From: Jimgerdemannia flammicorona
Taxonomy: Eukaryota > Mucoromycota > Endogonomycetes > Endogonales > Endogonaceae
Assembly (NCBI GenBank): GCA_003990745.1
Contig: RBNI01005102.1
Span: 1-13,024, forward strand
Reading direction: 5' to 3'
DNA length: 13,024 nt
The translations under genes were made by a program, and so were the position numbers. The notes under the pieces were generated by a model, which was not told the DNA's origin, made no database searches, and saw only the letters and a list, made by a program, of their open reading frames with translations. Shown here piece by piece: positions 7,502 to 13,024 of the stretch. Each line of letters starts with the position of its first letter. Positions within the stretch are counted from its first letter, which is position 1.

Positions 7502-9307
7502 GGCCTGGCCTGGGTCTCTGACTGCTGGGGCTGGTGAGGTAAGAAGACAGGCTGGTGGTCAGGGATGGGTGACTGGAGTGGATGGCTGGCATATAGTAGT
7601 GGGGAATAGGAGGGTTGCCTCTAGACCTATAGTGGGTAGATAGAGAGAGCATAGTGTTGACAGGGGGGGGAGTCAGGTGACTGATCAGCTGACTGGTTAG
7701 GTGCCTAGCAGGGGTCTGAGATCTAAGAGTAGAACTGCTGAAACTAACTTCCTGGGGCTAGATTAGTGGCTAGAGGAGTAACTGCTAGTAGTACAGTAGT
7801 ATCTGGAGAGATAGTGGCTAGAGTTTCTGAAAGCAAGAGCAAGACAACTCTAGCTACAGAGACTGATGAACTAGTAGTATATCTATTCTTCCATAAGTTA
7901 GTATTAATATGAACAGTCTCTACCAATTTCCTGGGCCTAGGACTGTTGGCCAGAGAAGTACTACAATTAGTGGGTGAGGAGATTGTAAGGGCTGAATTGC
8001 TGAGATTTATTCTATCAGCAGAGGTTGTGGAGGTTGGCTTTGTTGAGGAGGAGGCAATAATAAAGATTCTGAAGAAGAGGTTGATGGTTAAGAATATCAA
8101 GATGGGGATGGTAAGGTGTCTACAGTAGGACCCATGTGTAGTACATCTAGTAGTAAAAGGATTGCTAATATTGAGTAGGCAGGAGACAAAGATGGTGATG
8201 GTGAAAGCCCTGGAAGGTTTTAGTGAGATGGTGGATTTCAGCTTCATGTTCTGAGAGAGCACCAAGTTGAGAAATAGTAACTGTAAGATAATAGTATAGT
8301 TAGAAGGAAAGGGGGTGATTAGGTTGGGGCAAGACTGGCCTAAGATCATTTATATTAGAGGGCAGAAGTATTAGGTTTAGAGAAAAAAAGGTTCAGAATA
8401 GGAAGAGGAAGAACTGTTAATTGTCCTGGAGGAGCATAATGAAGTAAAGGTCTTGTAGAAGAGGAAGTGGGAAGAGTTTACCAAGGATTGGATCTGGATT
8501 GAGGCTAATGGGAAGAGGAGGTGATGGTATAAGAAGAATTGAGAGCATTTGCAGGCAGTATTATAGGAGTTTACAGAGGAGGATGCCATGAGGGTTGCAC
8601 TTGACAGAAATTAAATGGAGGGGGTGGAGGTGGCTGAAGTGTCTTTCTTACAACTAGATAGTATGAAAGATTCTGTACATATACTGGTAAAAGGAAAGTG
8701 GGCTGATGGAGAGGAGGTAAAGGATTCAGATTTTGAGAAGGAAGTTGAGGTGGTTCTGGAGACTTATGTGGAGTATATACATATAGCTAGGGCTACAAAT
8801 ATATACTGAGAATATTCTGAGGCTGGTGAGATAGTGTGGCTGAACAAGGGCTCTGAAGAGAATGACTTGGTAGAGGTGGCTTCTGATATATTAGCAGATA
8901 GAGAATTGTTTTAGGAGTTATATAGAACCCCTAGGTCTATCACTCCAGGGCCTTTGGCAATAGCAGCAGATGGTTGATTCCAGGCTATCCTTGAGGAACT
9001 TGCAGAGAAAGATATTAAGGAAGTTGATATATTTCAAGGTTCTCCAGAGGCTTGGGAGAGATTTCTTAAGATAGTGATACAGAGACTGAAGCTGGTGATG
9101 GCTATAATGGCAGCCCTCCAGAAGGATGAAGGATATAAGGTGGATGATGCCAGGATGGCAGATATCAGGAAGATAGCATCAGAGTGAGTGGACCTCTTCT
9201 GTAGTAGTATCAATAGAGAGCATATCTGGAGGGCAGTCTGTGAGGAATATCAGGATATTGTTAAGAGTAGAGCTGAGAAGGTGATAGTAGTAGTGGCTGA
9301 TATTTAA
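7502..9307 (+). pseudogene. LINE-B ORF1 remnant
   Basis: From about 7745 to TAA 9305-9307 a single frame matches LINE-A ORF1 without a frameshift, although it holds about 16 internal stops (roughly 8 TAG, 7 TGA, 1 TAA). Landmarks are DELVVYLFFHKLV, VEVGF, the RRM-like strand VVHLVVKG after the stop at 8126-8128, VDFSFMF, an acidic EEEELLIVLEE helix, and the C-terminal EGYKVDDA. The Gly/Trp-rich stretch 7502-7740 is probably the N-terminus, but its frame is unsure and a start codon cannot be assigned. Longest open pieces are 7946-8128 and 8615-8809. The stop at 8126-8128 falls where LINE-A has Trp, a TGG-to-TAG change. Confidence 0.78.
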
Positions 9308-9337
9308 ACTCTCCATTTATGATAAAGAATTTTATCA

Positions 9338-10076
9338 CTCAATATCAATGACCTGCAAGATAGAGTCAAGCAGCAGCATCTTTTCCAGTGGCTAAAGATC
9401 CAGAAGTATGATGTGGTATTTCTTCAGGATGTTCAGGCATATGATGTACAGAATTATAAGGAGTAGAGTAAGGAATAGTTTAGTAATACTGGTTGGAATT
9501 GGCAAGTTGGTGTTCTAGTTAGTATTAGTAAGGATGAGCTGGTGGATATCAAAACCTTTGATAGTTGGCTGATATGGAGAAAGCTGAAAGAAGGGTCTGA
9601 AGATGGCCTTTTGGTAGGTTTCATATATCTGCCAATAGTTGGCAAAGAGTGAAAGTAATGAGTGGCAGAGTGGTTGGCTTGGGAGAGTTGGGCAGCTGTT
9701 AGATTGGACATTTTGAAGAGAGATTTCAATATAGTATGAGATCAGACTCTGGACCAGTCTGATGGTAGAGTGGATATAGTAGTATTTCAAGAGCTGTCCC
9801 AGTGGCTTCAGGTGGAGAAAGGTATGGAGATAGTAGATAGTGTACAGCTGCAAGCTAGGGATAGATCAGAGCTATTTACTAGATAGTACTCAGTGAGAGA
9901 TGGGCTGGTAGAGACAAGGATCAATTGGGTACTAGTAGCAGAATACTGAGGTAATATGCTAGACATTGTAGAGATGCAGTAGTGCCCATAGTATGACTAT
10001 TGGGGAGTAGAAGTATGTGGAAGATTCCAGATAGTTGGTGGAGGAGGGGGGTGTTGGCATCTTAATGTGACTCTGC
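9338..10076 (+). other. LINE-B endonuclease domain remnant
   Basis: One frame carries SLNIN, FLQD (Asp at 9428-9430 where family members have Glu), RDFN at 9719-9730, and a RINWVL strand. The catalytic SDH is replaced by a Tyr-Asp-Tyr reading just before W-G-V near 9997-10005. Stops are scattered through it. Confidence 0.8.
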
Positions 10077-10705
10077 TGAGGTGATCAGTGGAGAGAGAAC
10101 AGTTCTGGTTCTGGCCAGGCAGGAAGTGGCAAGGTGGGTGAATAGTGGTCTGTCTGTTGTCAAATAGTGAGAAAGGTTTAAACATTTGGTGGGTACTTAT
10201 TGACAGAATGTTGGAGAGGTGGCTGGGAAAGAGCAGAAGGATAAGAAGAAGAGGGTTGAGTAGGGCCTGAGGTAGTGGCAGTAACTACTGAAAGGTGGGA
10301 TACTAATAGAAGAGGAATAATGTTACCTGGTTAAGAAGGTGGCCAGTCTGCAGTCAGATATGAGAGAGGTGGAGGACAGAGTAGTGGATAGCCTTCTAAT
10401 ATGTCTGAGAGCCTAGTGGTTGGAAGAAAGAGAGCAGCCAATAAAGTATCTATCTGGTATCTTGAAGACTAGAAGGGTGTGGCATAGCTAGGCTTCTGTT
10501 CTATGTGAGAATGGAGTCAAGGTTTCTGGTGTAGCAGATATGCTAGAGGAGGTCTCTAGACAATAGTGGGCCCTCTAGAGTGATGAGAGTGAGGGAGGGA
10601 ATAATAGTGCATAAAACATTGAGGATGCTTCTTTGGTACAAGACTGACCAGTAGTGGTATTACCAGAAATTGGGACTTCAGTGATGGGCTGAGTCCTTAG
10701 AAGAA

Positions 10706-11530
10706 GTATTGGAGATCTTGCAGAAGGTACCAGATAGTTCATCATCTAGAGAGGATAGGCTCTCCTAGTTGAGTTCAGAGCTTAACTTATAGAGATAGTC
10801 AACTTTATACTAGTAGAGGACCAGTGAATTAGTAATGGTGACTTAGGATTGGTCTCTTTATTGTATAAGAAGAAAGGTAACAGAAGGGTGTGACAAAATT
10901 GGAGGTCAATAATGCTGTTGAATGTGAATAGGAAGTTGGTCTCAAAGATCTTAGTAGGAAGGATATAATAGTAGATTGGTAGGCTGATAGAGGAGGAACA
11001 GTGGGGCTTTGTAAAGAGACAGCAGATCAGAGACAGTATAGCTTGGGTGCAAAATATTTTAGAGGGCTGTAGGAGTCACTAAATGGATGGAGGGATGGTC
11101 TTCTTAGATTAAGAGAAGGCATATGATAGGGTGAGGTAGTATTATCTAGAAACTATATTGCAGAAGGTTGGATTTGATATAGTAGAGATTAGAAGGCTTA
11201 TGGGACTGGTGTGTGACTATAAAGGGGCAGTTCTGATGAATGGCTGGTGTGGTCCAGAGTTTGCTTTGGGTAGAGGAGTTCTGCAAGGGGACCCCCTCTC
11301 TTCTCTTCTCTATATTCTCTTCTTAGAGCTAGTATTAGCCTGGCTGAGGAGATGACTGACTGAACTGTGAATGAGAGAAGTGGTTTGGAAGTTAGGGGTC
11401 TTTACAGATGATATAGTAGTAGTGTTAGGTAGTGTTGAGGATATAGATACTTTGCAAAAAGGGATAGGACAGTATAAGGGACTGGTTGGAGCAAAGTTGA
11501 ATTGGGGAAAGTGTGAGACTTTGGAGCTTA
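10706..11530 (+). other. LINE-B reverse transcriptase domain remnant
   Basis: Block A reads F-L-D-stop-E-K-A-Y-D at 11101-11127, with TAA in place of the Gln codon. Block B is GVLQGDPLSS at 11275-11304, where Pro became Leu. The catalytic box is FTDD at 11401-11412, with Ala changed to Thr but both Asp kept. The longest open stretches are 11158-11355 and 11371-11565. Confidence 0.9.
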
Positions 11531-12450
11531 ATACTGGTTTGGGGGCCAAGAGTAGGTTTGGATAGATTGTACCTACTGGAGAGGCTGTCAGATATTTGGG
11601 TATTTGGTTTACAGTATTTGGAACAGTTCTGCCAAGAGAGTGGTAGTATGAGATGGTACAGAAATAGGAAGGTACACTAACAGACTGGACTGGATGTAAC
11701 TTCTCTCTGGTAGGGAGAGTGGTGGTTTTGAATATATACTAGTTGCCAAAGTTATTACTATTTGAACTTTCCTATGTGGGTAGTATGGTAGCTAAAGAAG
11801 GTTGTGGAAGGATAGCTTTGGTGTGGGAGGCAGCCACAGATTGGATGAGAGTCATTGGTACTGCTGATTGCTGATAGAGGCCCAGGGCTAGTGGACTTTC
11901 AGCAGTGGCTAAAGGCTCTCAGAGGCTGGTGAGAATATTGTCTGATGGAGATAAGAGAGGAAGGATGGGGCAGGTTGGTAATAGACATTTGGGAGATTAG
12001 ATTCTACCCCAGAGACAAGAAGTAGAAGAATATAAGAGGGTTGCTCAGAGTTGAAACAGTGGGTAGGATGTAGTACAAAGAATTCTGGTGGAGTATTATA
12101 GAGGCCTAGTTAGCTATGAGATTAGCAGGGTCTGTAGTAGAGGAGATTATTGACTCTGAGCAATAGTGGTGGAGGCTAGAGTTACTCAGAGTAGGTGATA
12201 GAATATTGAAAGAATATTCATTGATTGAGACTATGGAATGGGCTAGGATAGGACCACTTGAGAGGTTATTAATTGGTTGGCAGATGACTGGGATTGGGGA
12301 GATGTGGAAGTGAAGTTGGGTCTAAAGTTGGATGGCCAAGTTATATTAGGTAGTGCTCTCTAAGTATTGGGTGATATGGTGGCAGTTCTTGAGAAGAAAT
12401 GTGATGTTAAACTATAGACAGGTTGGATGAAGGTAGACAGTGGTTGGGAT

Positions 12451-12516
12451 TATAAATAGTATACTAAATCCTCTGGAGTAGCAGTTCAGACTCTAGAGTA
12501 TATCTTGGTGGCCTGC
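12451..12516 (+). other. LINE-B finger remnant with three of four ligands changed to Tyr
   Basis: Aligned to LINE-A, the first two Cys codons read TAT (12451-12453 and 12460-12462) and the His reads TAT (12499-12501). Only the last Cys (TGC, 12514-12516) survives. The flanking reading VDSG...TLEYILVAC confirms the register. Confidence 0.72.
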
Positions 12517-12993
12517 TCTGGAGTAGAGAGCTATTAGCAGATATTAGAGAAGTACTGAGACTTTAGGAGAGAGAAGTCTGGGGACTCTATCAGTGTGGTT
12601 ATCCAGAGAAGGCTGGTGGGAGACATTAGTGATCTCTGGGGAAGTATTGGGCAGATCTTGAAAGTGTGGGTCCTGATGGCTTCATACTGATAGTGAGTCT
12701 TTAAGAGTGAATGTTAGATAGAGATTTGAAAATTGGTGAAGTAGTGATATTGGTTTGTGCAGGAGGTAATGCAAGAGTGGTGGTACCAGGGGAGGCAGTA
12801 GGAGCTGGGGGCAGTGAAGAAGATATAGGATATTATTTTAGGAAGTGGGGGCCAGTTAATACTAGAGGATAAAGAGGTATAGTAGAAAGTTAGTATTGGT
12901 TGATAGGGGGTTTGGGTGGTCTCCTTTATGGAGAGTTGTTGGTGGTCAATAGGACCCATGATTTGTATATTGTTTTCATAGATATAATTTGAT

Positions 12994-12999
12994 AATAAA
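12994..12999 (+). terminator. LINE-B polyadenylation signal AATAAA
   Basis: AATAAA lies 18 bases before the A-run that closes the window, the spacing expected of a polyadenylated LINE transcript. Confidence 0.65.
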
Positions 13000-13016
13000 G
13001 GAGTCCAAGTAACTAT

Positions 13017-13024
13017 AAAAAAAA
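13017..13024 (+). repeat. LINE-B 3' A-tail, running off the right edge
   Basis: Eight A residues end the window directly after the 3' UTR. This fits the oligo-A tail of a LINE insertion, although the full tail and any target duplication lie outside. Confidence 0.65.

Larger units (their letters stand above)
9319..12690 (+). pseudogene. LINE-B ORF2 remnant (endonuclease-reverse transcriptase)
   Basis: Similarity to LINE-A ORF2 runs through the whole span. The frame changes near 10080, 10640, 10800, 11820 and 12415, on top of dozens of stops. In order: SLNIN and FLQD of the endonuclease, RDFN where GDFN is expected (9719-9730), the post-endonuclease block WHLNVTLL, the linker EREQPIKYLSGILKTRRVW, RT blocks from 10830, the C-terminal GLVDF and YWVIWW, and a ruined finger. 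The first ATG after ORF1 is at 9319 but is one frame off the endonuclease, so the true start is lost. The end is placed at the stop cluster TGA TAG TGA at 12688. It cannot encode a working enzyme. Confidence 0.85.
7464..13024 (+). mobile_element. LINE-B: heavily decayed non-LTR retrotransposon with 3' tail
   Basis: The plus strand shows the same order as LINE-A: ORF1 remnant, endonuclease, linker, RT, finger remnant, then AATAAA and an A-run ending the window. Protein similarity to LINE-A is clear in every domain but well short of identity (for example DLGLVSLLYKKKG against DLGLVALLYKDKG), so the two belong to related subfamilies and are not a recent duplicate. By eye there is no CpG anywhere in it. 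Stops are frequent and the ORF2 frame changes at least five times. The 5' limit is approximate. Confidence 0.9.

Noticed and set aside
7744..8349. Minus-strand open frame of 201 codons
   Set aside because: It lies opposite LINE-B ORF1, whose sense-strand similarity to LINE-A is clear. It is Ser/Thr/Leu-rich with no recognisable domain.
9454..9853. Minus-strand open frames of 91 and 112 codons
   Set aside because: They are antisense to the LINE-B endonuclease, where the sense strand carries the GDFN-like motif in the correct order.
7502..12690. Reassigned stop codons (TAG read as Gln or Trp) in LINE-B
   Set aside because: All three stops interrupt conserved blocks, they fall at both Gln and Trp positions, and frameshifts are present as well. 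CpA-to-TpA decay explains them without a variant code.
1..13024. One large inverted duplication of a single LINE
   Set aside because: Protein similarity between the two arms is clear but far from identical, and no long DNA palindrome is visible, so these are separate insertions of related subfamilies.
1..13024. CRISPR, toxin-antitoxin or other prokaryotic defence systems
   Set aside because: There are no regularly spaced repeats, no ribosome binding sites and no compact operons. All readable protein similarity is to LINE parts.

Overview
The window looks like a graveyard of eukaryotic retrotransposons, most likely from a filamentous fungus. That host guess is an inference. It rests on compact LINEs with a 'DQEKAYD / GVPQGDPLSS / FADD' reverse transcriptase, a short LTR with a TATA box, and decay dominated by CpA-to-TpA changes and CpG loss, as in genomes with RIP-like or methylation-driven mutation. 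I see no intact host gene, no tRNA or rRNA, and no CRISPR or prokaryotic signal.

Layout. (1) Positions 1 to about 6560, minus strand: LINE-A, a non-LTR retrotransposon whose 3' end lies beyond the left edge. It has an ORF1 (6475-4442, one frame, five internal stops) and an ORF2 with AP-endonuclease, reverse transcriptase and a C-terminal Cys/His finger (4411 to the left edge). (2) Positions 1691-2473: a 783-bp solo LTR, flanked by a 5-bp target duplication (agtgc), inserted inside the LINE-A reverse transcriptase. Removing the LTR and one duplication copy rejoins the RT in frame. (3) Positions 6371-6808: a 219-bp tandem repeat covering the LINE-A 5' leader and the first codons of ORF1. (4) About 6810-7460: AT-rich DNA with no coding signal, but with a 16-bp inverted repeat and a recurring TACTAGTATAG motif. 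(5) About 7464-13024, plus strand: LINE-B, a diverged relative of LINE-A in head-to-head orientation. It is heavily mutated (many stops, at least five frame changes in ORF2) and ends with AATAAA and an A-run at the right edge.

The two LINEs share the same order of parts: ORF1 with an RRM-like domain and an acidic helical stretch, then endonuclease, linker, RT and finger. In life ORF1 would coat the RNA and ORF2 would nick DNA and copy the RNA by target-primed reverse transcription. Neither copy can do so now.

The layers seem to differ in age. Read by eye, the last CpG in the window is at 6501-6502, so about 6.5 kb containing LINE-B has none. LINE-A keeps scattered CpGs. The LTR has about 17 CpGs in its first 170 bp. 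This suggests LINE-B is oldest, LINE-A intermediate and the LTR youngest. I found no convincing new biological system. The most unusual points are the absolute CpG desert, the tandem 5' repeat, the finger and endonuclease residues lost by one mutation type, and an endonuclease Glu-to-Asp change shared by both LINEs.
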